The position numbers and the translations under genes were made by a program. A DNA stretch of 64,000 nucleotides from positions 744,001 to 808,000 of the forward strand of contig NW_002476567.1 in NCBI RefSeq assembly GCF_000189635.1. The letters run 5' to 3'. The first letter of the stretch is position 1, and the number at the start of each line of letters is the position of its first letter. The stretch comes from Tetrahymena thermophila SB210 (Eukaryota; Ciliophora; Oligohymenophorea; Hymenostomatida; Tetrahymenidae). The notes beneath the pieces are model-generated. The model was not told the DNA's origin. It saw nothing but the letters and a program-made list of their open reading frames with translations, and did no database searches. Of this stretch, positions 1 through 15,500 are shown one piece after another.

Positions 1-209
1 GGAGCTTTACTGTTTTCATGTGTAAAAAATGAATCATATCATCAACAAACTAAATTTAACATTCGCTTCATAAATATAAAACTAAAACATGGAAGAAAAA
101 AATATTGAAACACAACATCAGGTTAAAATAACTATTATTATTTGTTTCACAAAAAATAAAAAAATTTAGATAATTTTAGCAGAAATTATTTTAAAAAATA
201 CAAAAAATA

Positions 210-3200
210 TCAGGTCAATTTCAAAGGAATATTTTAATTATTTCTTCTTCTAATGAAGTCTATCACTTTTGAAATTAGGTATGAAATTTATAAAATGTAG
301 ATGGCTATTAAAAGTATAGATGAAATAATTTGTAATAAATTATTCTAATCATCTCTTAAATTGCTTATTTCATCATTTATAGCCAAATTTATTATTATTA
401 TAATAGTGAATATCATAAACATTCTACTTAGTAAATGCAAAATTTACTCTAAATAATTCCTATAAGGTTTGAGAATAAACATAACTGTTGTTTCTACTCC
501 TACTATTAAGCAGCAAACATAACTTTAGTTTACTGGATTATCCTAATTATATACTAATTAATAAAGTACAATAGTTTTTCTTATAAGAAACATCATATTC
601 ATAAATACTTTCTTGCGGTTAAGCTCTAATCCACTATATAAAAATCCATATATTTATTTCAATTTATTGCTTTTAACTAACTCGTAAATATTAACTTTAA
701 CAGAGCTAAATGTAATAAAATTCAAAAATACAATAGCACAAAGTAAAATAATAGAAGATACTATTCCAACCAAAGTTACAACTGTTATATTTTCTGAATC
801 ATAAAACTAAAGGAAAACAGATAAAATCAAATCACAATATGTCAAAAATCCTAGCCCAACTATTATTTGATAGAAGTATTCATTTTCATATATTTTACTT
901 AAATCTAAAAATATATTTTAATAGCTAAAAAACCTCCTATTTATTAATTTGCTCGATAAATATAAGACATATGAAAAGCACCAAATAACTGCTGATTAAA
1001 TTAGATTAGAATAAATAAAAGTATCAACTTTTTCATGTTAAAACTTATATGGAGCATCTGAGTGTTAATTTTTTATGTTGGGTATTGTTTCAAAATTAGC
1101 AAAATCAAAAATTCTAATGACATTATAAAGTGTACTACCATATTAGACATTCAAATAAAGAAGATAATTCGCTAGCTATAGGATATCGAAAAAACTAACT
1201 AGCAAATAAAATTGGCTACTTAATAGTAACATAAGTAGATTTAATCCGGCTAGGGCTGAGATCACTTTTATTGCACTACTGACTTATGGATATGTCTGAG
1301 TGTTATAATTAGGTAGATTTCCACTTAAATTTATTTTTTTCAATCCAAAATTTTTAGGGTCTACTATATTTAAAGAATCAACAAAATTTACATATAGCAT
1401 TTAATAAGTAATTTTCGCAGAAGATTCTGTAATTTATATTTAAAGCATTATTTTTACTTCCTAAGCAATGTTTACTGGTTGAAGTTACTAGGATGAATTC
1501 GTGACTTAAAAAATGCTGGAAATAATTTTATAATCACTAGATTACTTTTGATCTAAACTAAATATCCAATTTTGGTTTTTAATAATTACTTTGGTATCAA
1601 AAATAATTTAAGCATTAATTATCACTAAATCTTTGTATATTGAAATTTAATCAGAAATCATAAGTTATGGTGTTACTCCTCCAGCTTAATTGCTAATACA
1701 TGTTAATGTAATTGAGTCAAATTATTAATTTTACTAGCATTAAATGCATTAATTATTGCTATTTAAATTTTAATTCTATCGACAAGATATGCAATAGCTA
1801 TCAGTATTTTTACATGTTAAACAATTAGAGGAACATTATTCACATTAATAGTTCAGCATATAAAATCCAGAAATACATTAATCGCATATTTAAAGTTAAG
1901 TTTAATCAGAATTATTTTAATAATTTTGTTAACATGAAGTGCAATTTGTTAGCGATGTGCAATTCAAACAATTTTGTGGACAAGAAATACATGTGTTTGT
2001 CTATAATTAATAAAAACTACCACCAGGACAACTGCTAACACATTAATTTTTATAAATAAATTTTCCATTAGGACATTAAGAATAGCATTAATTATCATCT
2101 ATATTCAAATAATTTGAACATTAAGTGCATTTTGTTGCAGAATCACATAATAAACATGTTGGTTGAGTGCAAGTGATACATTATTAGGATATAGGATCAA
2201 GATAAGTTTATGCAGGACAGGTTTAATAGCATAAATTAGTTTGTTGAAAAAGATAATAACCACTATTGCATGTAGTACATTTATTACTATTATCAATACA
2301 CTAAGCACATTAATTTAAATTACATTACAAACAGCTTTAACTACTTACATCTGCATAATATCCTGATTATGAGCAACTACTTACACATAAACTTGATTAA
2401 GAGTCTTTAAACATTCCATTAGGGCAGCTTAATCCACAAATTCCATTTGATAGGAAATATCCTTATAAGCATTATGTACATTAACTAGAGTTACATTAGG
2501 AACAGTTAGAATATATATTTGAGCATAAAGTGCATGTGCTAGTATTTACGGGGTCGATTATTGTTTCAGAAGGGCAATTAGTCAAGCACTAATTATTGTA
2601 AATTAAATAAGGGCAAATTTCACATATAAAAGTAGTTGGATCTGGTGTTTCGTTGGCATTACAGGAGCTAACACAAATATTATTAACATTATCTATATAT
2701 TAAGGGCAAGTTGAATCACACTATGAACCGTTTAAGTATTTTTATGGTAATGTTGAATAACAACTTAAACAAGATCCATCAATTTAGCAGGTTTTACATA
2801 GAGGATTAGAACATTGTTAGCATATTTTTATTCCATTTGTTGTGCTGATATTTTTAAAATAACCATCTGGGCAATTATTATCACATAAATTTGTTAAGGG
2901 ATTTAGATAAATGTCGCCATCAATACATTAAGTACATTAGCCAGAAGTGCATTATAAGCAGCTAGATTAAATGTTAGTGCAAGGTTAGCACTAATTATTA
3001 GAATCAGGATACATTTTATTGGGACATTGGATTACACAGACTGAGTTATATAAGTAATAAGAACTATTACATTAAGTACATATATTTGGGGATTAGGAAT
3101 TACATACAGAACATTCTGTACTTTATCCACATAATTCACAGTTATTTGTTACTGTGGAACCATACTTACCTGGAGGGCAAGTTTAAACACAAGTGTTCGA

Positions 3201-6200
3201 AATAGAATCCATAAAATAATTAGTTTTGCACTGTAAGCAGATAGTAGATGTACATTGTTAGCAGTTTTGAAATAAATTTGAACATATCTGACATACATTA
3301 TTTTAATCTGGATAAGTTGTACTACTACATGATAAATTACACTAACTATTTTCTAAATAAATAGTAGGTTAACTTTAATCACAGCTTAAGCATTTGCTTG
3401 GAGTTGTTGGATCGCATTAAGAACATCTTGTGTTTTAGCATAATAGGCATTTATAAACTCCATCCATCAAAGCTTAATACTATTTTTAAGGGCAAACCTA
3501 AACGCAACTCTGGTTATCTATACTTAAATAATAATTAGTACTACATTAATAGCACTAGGTAGAATCGCAAGAAATACATTACTAAGAGTGGATTGATGAA
3601 CATAATAAACAACTATTTTAGTATACATAGTATTGTGATGAGCAATTTTATACACAATTTCCATCTTACAAATAAGCATATGATGAATTTGAATTACAGC
3701 TCATGCATTAACTTAAATTGCTTGTTGAGCATGTTTAGCAGCTTGAATTAGTGCATGGTTAACATAAAATTGAAGGTGAAACAGGATTTGCTCCATTTTA
3801 ACACTGATTTACACACTGACCAAGAATAGGATCAAAATAATCACTGGAATTCTAACATTATGAGCAACTAGTTGATGTACATGTATTGCAACCTTAAAAT
3901 AAAATACTACAAGAAGTGCAAATATTTTAACTTTTTGCATAATATCCAGAAGGACAATTGTCCTGACAAACATTTTAGTATAAAACTTTTTGATTTGTAC
4001 ATAATTAGCAGGTTAAAGTTCCTGAAGAATTTGTGCATAATATACAATTTATTAAGCTTGGATCTAGAGTTACACAGTTTTACACACATTAAGAGATAGG
4101 AGGAGGTAGTGTAATTAGAGATGCATCACATGATGCTACACATGAATTAGTAGTAATATCGAGGTAATATGTACTATTGATACAAGACAAACATGAATTT
4201 TATGTACATGTCTAGCAGCCAACAAATTTAAAGCTACAATTAGTACATGTAGATGATAATTGATCTACATACTAATCACTACCACATTGAGATACGCAAG
4301 TACCGTTAGATAAATAGGGTTTAATTGAAGTGCATGTAATACAAGTAATTAAATCAGTGCTACAAGAATTGCAATCTGTATTTGTACATAGGATGCATTA
4401 ATTTAATGAAGAAGTATCTGTCGCATATCCTTAAGGGCAAGAATTTATACAAGTATTAGTTCCTTAAACTAAATAATATGAACTTTAACATTATGAGCAG
4501 CTACTTGCTGTACATTAATTGCAATTAGAAAACTTTATATTACAACTAACACAAATTCCACTAGAATTAGGATAAAACCCTTAATTGCATGATGGTTAAC
4601 ATTAGCTACCCTATAAATACATATTTGATTTACAGCTTATGCAATTTGTACTCGTTGAAGTGCAGCTTAAACAATTAGAATCACAAACACTGCAAATATT
4701 TATAGATGGTATTGTTGATGTAGTAGATTAAAAATATCCAATAGGACATGTAGAACCACATGAATTATTTATAGAATCAAGATAATCTGTTGAACTTATG
4801 CAACTAGTGCATTAAGTAGAAGAACATGAATAACAACCTATGAATAAAGAAGAGCACAGGGTGCATACATTAGAAGAGTTAGGATACATATTAGCTCCAC
4901 AATTTTACACACAAGAATTTCCATTCAAAAAGTAAGTTGAAATACAACTTAAACAATTTTAACTAGATGGTTAACATGTACTGCAATTAGAATTTTAACA
5001 AGGTGTACATTATGCAATAGAAGTTGATGTATCTTGATAATAGCTTTGTGGACATATGCTTATGCAAGCTCCTTAATATAGATAAAATGAATCCTAGCAT
5101 TAGGTACAAGAGGAACTACTGCATTATAAGCAATTATTAAAGTTAGAAGAACATTTTAGACACACTTAGTTTAAAGCGTAATATTAACTATTACAAGTCA
5201 TTTAGCATTATGTACCTTACTATGTGCTTTGTAAATTATAATTAGTTGCACATTTTGTACATTAGCTAATATCTGCTTAGCATGAGACACAATTTGAGAC
5301 TGTACAAGCTTTACAGCTCCAAGTTGAGGTATTTAACTAATATCCAGAAGGACAAGTAGCTTAGCAAGTGTTTTAGCCTGGCTGTAAATAATAGTTAGGC
5401 AAACATTGGCTGCAAGAGGTATTATTTATACATGTTTAGCAATTTGTAATGCATTAATCGCAAGTTAAAGAGACAGTATTTTTGAAATATTAGCTAGGGC
5501 ATGACGATGAACACTAGTTATTGTATAAGAAAGTGTTTGATAAGCATGATAAGCATTTAGTACTATCACTTGTACTACATGTATTACAACTTTAGTTTGA
5601 GCAGGCTACACATTATTAGCCATTCCAGTATTATTTACTTGCACAAACACACTAATTTGAAGTGTTTAAAGTTCTTCCACCAGTGCAAACTGTACATTAT
5701 GTTCCTTCTGTACAAGAAAGGCAATCTGATAAACAAGGGAGGCATGCAGAATTTGATAAATAATAGCCTTAAGAACACTAAGTACAACCATTTGATAAAG
5801 AACTACAAGCTATACAATAACTTTAAAGGCACTTATATTTCAAAAATATAAATTAAGGGACAAAAATTATGAATTTAAATTAAGTTAAAATTTTTTAGCT
5901 AATTTCAAATTAATTAAGCTTTGTAAATTTATAAAAAATTTTTTTTTCTTAAGCTTACAGCAAATTTGTAAATGGATAATAGTATTAATTTATTTGTATT
6001 TTATTTGGGAAAACATTTTTTGAAGAGCTTTATTGAATAAAAATCTAGAAAAAATAAATAAAATTTTTATTTTTATTTTATAAAAATATAGCTTAATTTT
6101 CTTTCCTTTAATAAAATACGTTACTTATTGGTATTTATAGTTAAAATATTATTTATGAAACCAAAATTAAAAATATTTTAATTTTTAAGTTAATTTTAAA

Positions 6201-7860
6201 AATTTTAAATTTGATAATAAATAATTACATTAAGTTGATAAATAAAAAGCTCTCTGATTCCAAAGTATTGATATTTATTAAAATCTCCATCATTATCAGA
6301 CGCTTTAGTACTTATTGTAGCAGGCATTTAGTTTAGAATATTTAAAGTAACTTTACCATTAGAAACCAAAAAATCGTATTAAAAATTTCCAACATAGTCA
6401 TTAGCTGAAAGGCCACAAATTTATGAAGGTGTTATACCAGTTATTTATATGCTCTAGGTCCCAGAAGTACTTCCGACTACAGAAATATTTAAACCTATAG
6501 GATTTGTAGAGTTAGTATAATCTATTAAAATCCATTTAAATGACACTCTAACATACTTAGAAGTGGTGGTATATTACTTAGTAGCAATTAAAGATGTATT
6601 GCGATAGCTAAAGTATCCTCCAAAAAGCTAATAGTTACCACAACGAGTGTACTTTGATGAGTAATTATTGACATTAACAAAATTTGTGTAAATTAATCCG
6701 TTTTTATCTATCTCAAAGCTCGAAAAAGTAAAGCTATACAATGCCTACAATAAGTAAGAACCTATTAAATATTAGAATTAATTACTTCAAAGATTTTTAC
6801 AAAATTTATAATTAATTATTATTACCTTACAGATTTCTCTTTTTATCTTAGCAAACGCCACTAACAATTTCATAGTCGTTAGGGCAATTTTAATATTAAC
6901 ATTAAGCTTCATAATTATTTGTTTACATTGGCAAAAATCCATTTTAACAAGAAGTACAATAAATACTTCCTGATGTTACTGATGAACAATTAGGAATCCA
7001 TACACATTTTCCATTTATATTAAAATGAGGAGATGAACAATTTGTTACACATTTACCTTCTTGTAAAATATAATTGCTATTATTTAAAATACAACTTGAG
7101 CTTTGAAGAGTTGAACAAGTTGCATCACATTTTGTGCAGCTAGTTGATGTTCCTGAGCATTACAAACATGTATTATCACAATTTTCTACATTATACTAAA
7201 TAGCTTTAATTCTCAGATACGATTAAGTACAACCTTAAGAAGTCTCGATAATAGAGAAAATGGTGTAAGTATTCATAGAAGGAATAGTAGTAGTATTGAT
7301 GTTAACTTTATATTTTAAATTTATTTTTTCAACTTAATTTTAAAAGTTTTTTAAATTTAAATTTACAATTATAATAGAAATCTCCATCTTAAGCTACAGG
7401 ATCTGAGCTATTTCTCTAGCAAGGTAATTTAAGTCTTTCATCACCATTAATATTAAAAGTATATGGAATAGGACTTAAATTATCTAATTTGAATGAAGCT
7501 GATAGCCCTGAATATTTAACGCTGTAAAGTTCTATCCTTAAATCTCTTTTGAAGTGAGGAGGTAAATTACTTATGTCAAAAACTGGTATAGATGAGTTGG
7601 TAGCTGTTGTTGGGTGTACATCAGTGCAAAAAAATTTGCTATAGAATGGTTAAACAAATACTCCATAAGCATCATAACACATATCTGTCTATTTACTGTA
7701 GGTATTTAGGTTATTTTATTCTTATGAAACTAACTGTATATTTCTATCTGTATAAAAATAAATAATTGATTAATACTAAAAGTTTTGTTACAAAATTACC
7801 TGCTAAAAATACTTAAAAACTTAGAAAAAATCCAAGTATTTAAGTAAAAAATCTTTTCAT
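210..7860 (-). CDS. Giant cysteine-rich furin-repeat multi-pass membrane protein, tandem copy 1 (5 exons)
   Basis: Seen: exons 7860-7800, 7747-7367, 7305-6826, 6761-6229 and 5831-210 join to 2359 codons (2358 aa, TAA/TAG read as Gln, TGA stop). Residues 1-20 (MKRFFTQILGFFLSFQVFLA) are a signal peptide. Next comes a globular region, a first Cys cluster around exon 3, and a beta-rich domain ending in a FGIREL motif. Exon 5 holds about 1400 residues of CxxC-type repeats such as CTQCSQGYYLSNSAC. A juxtamembrane domain and roughly seven hydrophobic helices follow, with a short basic tail. Family knowledge: CxxC/GY repeats of this kind are the furin-like/growth-factor-receptor Cys-rich fold, greatly expanded in ciliate surface proteins. 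Function and ligand are unknown; a plasma-membrane location is inferred. The start is the only ATG giving a signal peptide ahead of the first intron. Copies 2 and 3 lie directly upstream on the same strand. Confidence 0.88.
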
Positions 7861-9494
7861 TTTATTTTCTTTAATTTTTTTCTTATTAGATATTTTTTAA
7901 TTTGGTTTTTTTTTTTAATTTTTTGATTATTATATTTTAATTGTAAAATATTGAATTAGTTGTTAATAAATAGGACTTTAACTCAAATTTACATAATCAC
8001 CTGAATTATTCAATTATAAGAAAGACGATTTTTTTGGTATTGAAAAATAATCCTGTATTAAAAATCTAATCGCTTTTATCTTTAATTATCCTAATCAAAC
8101 TGTAAGGTAAATTTTTACTTTACAACTAAAAAATTAAAATAAGGTAAATTTTTAATTTACAATAACAACTTTAAATTGCTTAGATTTAAATACAAGTAAT
8201 ACCCACAATTGAACACTAGAATGATCTATGTATAAAAAGGAGTAAAAACTATCTTGTATTTTGTCAAACATATTTTATCCATTTATAGTTTATTTTTAAA
8301 TATATTTGTAAAATCTATTATTTTTAATTAGAAATTAGTAATTCCTACTTACACTTGTTATCAAAAGGATATACACAACAATTTATTTTTTTTTTAAAGT
8401 TAATTTATTTTTAGATTACAATTTGATAAATTTTAAGAGAATTTAAGTGCAAAAATATATTTTAAAACTGAATGAGACATTAATAATAGGTATAAATTAA
8501 GAATTAAATAATTATATTATAACTAATCCTTATTAGATAAAAACAGATTCATCAATAAGAATTAATTTTAAAACTAATTGATAATTCTTTTATATTTAAA
8601 AATTGTAATCTAATTTAATTAATTATATTTTATGATTACATGCATAAAAAGTAAAGATTTCAAGTAACATAAATAAATTTCTTTATTTGAAATAAAAATC
8701 AATAACACTTATTCAAAGTGATGTTTAAAACTTAAAATGAGATCATTGCTCAATAATCTGACTTTTAATCAAAAAATACTTATTTTAGTGTATATTTAAC
8801 AGATGAACTTAATTTTAATAACATCAAAAATACAAAATAATAAAATGCAAAAAAAACTTGTCTTGAGAAAAAGAGTAAATAAATACTTACTTACATTATT
8901 AAATTTTATTTGATTAACTGTTCTCAAACTTTTAGATTTTTAATAAAATAATATCATATGATTTCAAGTGAAAACTTAATTTATTTTAGGATATTCATTG
9001 ATAAAAGTATTAAAGTTAATCATATGATTAGTAAAATATTAATAGTTAGGATTTCCTTTTTTTATTAATTTACATTATTTATTTATTTTAAATATTTTTA
9101 TTTGTTTAAATTTCATGTTAATAATTATTTTATTTTAATTTTTGAGAATGTTAATGATATTTTTAAAAAAATAATTCTTCAATATAAAAATTAAATTTTA
9201 ATTTTTCAATATGTGCTCACTGTAAAAACAGCCAATTAATCCTAGTTTTCTAGAACAATAATATTTCTTATATTTTTAAAAAATTCTTATTTGCCAAAAT
9301 ATAAATTTCGGTTGCACAATATAAAAACTAAAAATCTTACAAATCGTAAAATATACTCAATAAAAAAAATGTGTATATATTTAAAATATATGTTTAAATG
9401 TTAGCTCTAATTCCTTGGAATGCTATATTTATAATATGGAAAATATATTAATTAAACTAAAATAATAACTATCTTTAGAAACTAATAATTATCA
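7861..9494. other. AT-rich spacer between tandem copies 1 and 2
   Basis: About 1.6 kb without a supportable gene; it should contain the promoter of copy 1 and the 3' flank of copy 2. It contains homopolymer T runs and one short direct repeat (8104-8162, listed separately). No other structure was recognised. Confidence 0.6.
8104..8162. repeat. 22-bp direct repeat, two copies 37 bp apart
   Basis: The 22-mer beginning AAGGTAAATTTTTA and ending TTTACAA occurs at 8104-8125 and 8141-8162 with a single mismatch. Each copy is itself an imperfect inverted repeat (GTAAA...TTTAC). It lies about 250-300 bp upstream of the copy 1 start codon, so a regulatory role is possible but unproven. Confidence 0.55.
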
Positions 9495-9517
9495 TCAAAT
9501 GTATTTAATATTTGATG
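9493..9517. repeat. 8-bp inverted repeat over the copy 2 stop codon
   Basis: CATCAAAT at 9493-9500 is answered by ATTTGATG at 9510-9517, with a 9-nt spacer. It covers the last sense codon and TGA of copy 2. In such AT-rich DNA it may be chance. Confidence 0.4.
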
Positions 9518-12500
9518 GTATTATATTTTTTTTTTTATAGAATATGTAAATCCTATAAACTAAATAACTGACCTGAGAGATATAAATAACGATGATCAAA
9601 ACAGAGACTAGTATTTAAATTATGGTTGATCCATGCTAACTCAAATTTGCTATTGCATCATTTATTGCTAAATTTATAATCATTATCATAGATATAATCA
9701 AAAGCATTCTACTAAAAACATGTAGTTTAAACTCTTTTTATGCTTCATAAGGTTTAAGAATTAGCATAACAGTTGTTTCAACTCCTAGTACTAGACAACA
9801 TATATAAACTTAGTTAATAGGATTATCTTGATTAAAAACCAATTGCTATATAACTATGGTTTTGCGAAATAAAAACAGTAAATTAATTATTGCTTTTTTT
9901 CTGTTAATCTCAAGTCCATTATATAAAAAACCATATACTTTTTTTACATTAGTATTTTGTAGTAAATCATTTACTTTGATTTTTGTTGATTTAAATGTCA
10001 GGCAATTTAAAAATAAAATTGCTAAAAGCATTAACATTCCTACTACTACTCCTATAATTGTTTTTGCATTCATCTATTTAGAATCATAAAATTGTAAGAA
10101 TACAGCTAATATTAAATCACAATATGTTAGGAATCCTAAACCAACTATTATTTGATAAAAGTATTGTTTTGAATAGCTTTTACAGAAATCTACAATAGAA
10201 TTTGTATGGTCAGCAAATTTTGTAGCAATTAATCTAAAAATTAAGTATAAAATAAATGATAATGACCAAATAACTATTGATTATATTATATTTGAAAAAA
10301 AGAAAGTAGAAATTTCTTCCATTCTAAATTTAAAAGGTGCATTTGAAGTATAATCTCTAATATTAGGTATGATTTCGAAATTAGCAAAATCTAACAATTT
10401 CAAAACATTGTAAAGAGTGGTATTATATTAGACATTCAGGTATAAAAGGTAGTTAGATAGCTATAAAATGTCAAAGAAGCTCACTAGTAAATAAAATGGA
10501 GATCCTATTAAAAGCATAATATGAGATAATATAACTAAATATGACGTAACTTAAGCTATTCCAGTTACTTTTGGGTACACTAAATCACTGTAGCTAGGTA
10601 AATCTCCATTAATATAATAAACTTTTAACCCAAATAGTTAATCATCAATAACATTCTTTGGATTGACAAAGTTCACATAAAGTTTCTTAAAAGGTTTTGA
10701 ATCAACTTTTACAATTATATTTACAAATACCTTAAGGGTGTAAACTCCATTAACTGTAGGATGATCTTAAACCTTTACTAAATCATAATTTATGTCATAA
10801 TTAGTTGATGGATATTCATTATCTAAACTAAAAATCCAATTTTTGTTTGTAACGAAAACATCTTCATCAAATATTATTTAAGCTTAAAATATTATTTTAT
10901 CTTAATCTCTTGATATTTCATTAGATATAACCAATGTTGGAGTTGCTCCCCCATATGCTACTTTACAAATTTAAATACCATTAATATCTTTGTACTTTAC
11001 ATATCCACTTGGGCATTAAGTCAAACATTTTTTAAAATCCAAATCTAAATAATATTCATTTGGTTTACACACAGTGCAATAACCAGGATTGCATAGTTTG
11101 CAGTTTTCATCTAGTAATTTGCAAGGTTGGCATATTTAATTACTATCACCATAAGTACCATCTGGGCAAGAAGAAATGCACTATTTATTTAAAAGAAAAT
11201 AGGGCTTAGCACATTTCAAGCATTAGTCAGGAAATTTAGCATCACATTATATACATTGAGTGGGTTAAGAACAGAGTTTACAGCTCATAGTAGATTAATC
11301 TGTATATTTAAAATCTGGACACAAATTAGAGCATTTATTTGTTTATAGATCAAGATATAAACCATTTTTGCAAAGTTAACACTACGAAAGAGTGCATTTT
11401 TGGCAATTTTGAAAAAGAGAATCGCATATTTAACATTTGTTATTTAGGTCTGCATAATTTGTTGCTGAGCATGATAAATTACATTAATTGTTTTCTAAAT
11501 ATTTTGAATTAGAACTTTGATCACAAGTTAAACAATTTAAAGGATTAGTAGGATCACATGTCAAGCAGGTGGAATTTAAGCAATTTTTGCAAATATTAAC
11601 CCCTCCTATATTAGTTTAATATTGTTTTGAAGGGCAACTCAAAGTACACGTTTACTAATCTGTATTTAAGTAGTAATTTGAATCACATGAAATACAATTA
11701 CTAGTTGTGCAAGTACTACAATTCGGAAATTTAGTTGAACACAAAACACACTAATCACCATTTTAATAATATTTTGAGGAACATTTTTCAACACAATTAC
11801 CATCTTAAAGATATGGATACGATGACTTTGGATCACAACTTGTGCACTAATTCAAATTTATAGTTTGACATGCTTTACATTTAAGATTCGTGCAAGTTTA
11901 GCATTGAGAAAAGGGAGATGAAGGATTTGCTCCATAAACACATTATGAAGTACATATTTTTGCTACAGGGTCAAAAAATTCATTTGAATTTTAGCATTAA
12001 CTGCATGTGGTAGATGTACATATGCTACATCCTATAAATAATTTGTTGCATTATTAGCATATATTTTAGCTATCTGCATATTTTCCTTAAGGACAATGAG
12101 AAATACATTAATTTTAATCAAGAACTGCTCCATTACTACATAATTGACAAGTTTAATTATTACTAATATCTATTGTACATTTTATGCAAGAAGCTATTTT
12201 ATCACAATTTTAAACACATTACTTTGAAGGAGTGTTAACACCAACTAAAGGAGGGACACATGAATCTACGCAAGAGTTTGTTGTAATATCTAAATATTGA
12301 TTTGTATTAGTGCATGAAAGACAAGCATTTGAAGAACAAGTTGCACAACCTGGAAAAGTACTTGAGCACAAAATGCACTAATTCTAATTATTATTATAAT
12401 AATTTGATGAACAACTAGAAACACAAGTATTACCTTGTAGATAAGGATTTGAGGATTAAGGATAGCACGATGTACAAGAATTTAAATTAGAATTATCGCA

Positions 12501-15500
12501 TCTCATACAAAGATTATTAGTGCATTATATGCATTAGTTAGACCCCTTAGCAGAAGTAGCTGCATACCCAGGAGGGCATTACAGTTAACAAGTATTTAAT
12601 CCTTATACTAAATAATAGGGGTCTAAACACTATTTACATGCAACGCTATCACATTTACTACAGTTGGGGAAATTATTTGTGCAACTAATACAAACATTAC
12701 TTGCATTAGGATAATAACCATTATTGCATTATATTTAACAAATATTTCCCTACAAATACATATTTGAAGGACAGCTAATGCAATTATTACTGTTTTGATC
12801 ACATGTTAAACAATTAGAATTACAAATAATACAGACATTTTTAGGAGGAGATCCAACAGTGGATTTGAATGTGTTATTTGGACAAGTACTTGAACAAGTG
12901 TTTGTGATTGGATTGAGGTAATCTGTAGGATTTATACAGCTAATGCATTCATTTATTGTGCATGAAAAACAACCAGAAAAAGTAGAAGAGCATAATGTGC
13001 ATACTCTCTATGGGTTAGAGTACATAGTAGGACCGCAATCAGTTATACATTAAGTACCATTCAAATAATAAGGAGATATACAAGAAAGACAGTTTTAGCT
13101 TGGTGGAAGTTCACATGTTCCACAATTATTATTTAAACAAGAAGTGCATTTGGGAGGGTTTGCTTTGGAATCACTAAAAGTTCCTGGAGGACATGGATTG
13201 TAACAAATTCCTTAATAAAGATAATATGAATTTTAACATTTGGTACAAGTTGTAGGTGTACATTCTAAGCATTAAGAAATATTAGAAGAGCAAAGCTTGC
13301 AAATTTAATTTAAAGGATAATATTAAGAATCGCAATTAGCTTTACAAATATATCCTTATAAATTTTAATTATTACCACACTAAGTACATTGAGATACATC
13401 ATTTTAACATGATAAACAATTAGGATCTGTGCATTAAATACATTATCTTTTATCAGGATTTTACTATTACCCAGGAAGGCATTAACTTAAGCATTATGTT
13501 CCATCAATAGAAAGATATTTACCTGGCATACAAATCATACAAGTAGAATTATTGGTACATTTTTAGCAATGAGGCAAGCAAAGATTGCATGCCAAATTAT
13601 TTGGATAGGTTTATTCTGGGCATTTATCTAGACAATTTCCATTATATAGATACTAATTTATTGGACAAGTTAAGCATTGATTGCTATTAGATGCATTACA
13701 AGTTTAGCATTAAGTGTTTGAACATGCTACACAGCTAGTTCCATTCCAATATTGTTTGTCTGGACAAACACATTAATTTTAAGAGTCAAGTGTAGCTCCT
13801 CCATAGCATGATTGGCAAGTATTTTAAGAAGAGCATGTTAAGCAAGTTGATTAACAAGGTTTACATACAAAGTTATCTAAATAATATCCTTAAATGCATT
13901 ATGTACACCCATTTGAAGTTAAAGATGAGCATAATTAGCAATTGCTCTAAATACACTTTTTTGAATTTTAAAATAGTTTATTTGATTAATTAAATAAATT
14001 TATTTGCTTATTAAAAAATTGAAATTTGAAAAATAATATATTTTTTTTATCTATAATAATAAAAATTTACATTAAATGCATAAATAGAAAATTCCCTAAT
14101 TCCAAAGTATTAATTTTTGTTATTCTTATCATTTGAACTATCGCTAGGAATATTGCTATAAATAATAGGCATTTAATTATTGATTTAAAATGTAACTTTG
14201 CCACTTGGAACTAAGAAATCCTGCTAAAAGTCACCAATATATTCTGGTACGCTTAATCCACAAATTTATTTGGAAGCCATACCATTAATATTTAAAGTCT
14301 AGCTAGGAGTTGAGCTTCCAATAACAGAAAATGTAAGATTTATAGGGTTTGTGCTAGTATTGTAATCAATTAATACCCACTTAAACGATACTCTAACATA
14401 TTAAAATGCTGTTGTATATTATTATGTAGTGATTTGTGAGTTTTTAGTAAAAGAAAAGTATCCACCTAATAGGAAATAATTTCCACAGCGAGTAAATTTA
14501 GAATCTAAACCTCCTCCAGATAAAAAGTTATTTAGTTATAACTACATTTTATTTATTTCACTATAAGAAAATATGTAGGAATAAAGTCCTTATATTAAAT
14601 ACTATCCTAGTTATTTAAAAAATGTTTATTTATTTTAATTACTTTGCTGCAAATAAAAATAATTTACCAGGAGTGTTTTATTTATTATCAACACAAATTC
14701 CATTTACATTTTAATAATCTTTTGGGCAATATGGCTGGCACTGAGCCTCGTAATTATTTGTTTAAACAGGAACAAATCCAGTTTAGCATTATGTACATTA
14801 AGATGTTCCGATTGCCACAGATTAACAATTTGGAATCCAGATACACTTTCCTCCAATATTAAAATGAGGAAGGGTACACGACAAAACACACTTTCCTTCT
14901 TATAAAACATAATTACTTAAATTATTGAGAATGCAACTATTTCCAGACAATTGAGAACAATTTGTATCACAAGATTTACATTAATTAGGATCATTTTGGC
15001 AAGAGAGGCAAGTATTATCACATGTTTGAATATTATATTATATTTCTTTTATATTTATATATGATTTCCCAGATTCTTCACCATCATCTACAACTGAAAA
15101 TATTGAATATGAGGGATTTGATGGAATAGCAGTTGTCTAATAATTTACTTTTTTTTAAAGAATATGATGATTTATGTTTTTACTTTAAAATAAAAGATAC
15201 ATATATAAAAATAATCGCTGTTTTGCTCAATGCTGTCTCCTTTCAAATTGCATGGTAGGTTAAATCTTTCTGCAACAGAAACACTTAAAGAATATGAAAT
15301 TGAATTCATGCTATCCAATTTAAATAATACTCCTACATTATTTTACTTTAATTAAAATACTTCAATTCTAACTTCTCTCATATAATGAGGAGGAAGATTG
15401 TTAACCTCAAAAACAGCATAGTTAGCGCTATTTGTAGATGGACTATCTTATGAAAACTCAAAATAACCACCATACATAGGCTAACTAAAAACTCCATATC

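Noticed and set aside
2105-2308. Short minus-strand frame inside the first cysteine-rich gene (also similar frames near 19,240, 20,014, 21,619 and 22,444)
   Set aside because: These are alternative frames of the long cysteine-repeat exons. The real frame continues through TAA/TAG as Gln and shows the CxxC repeats.
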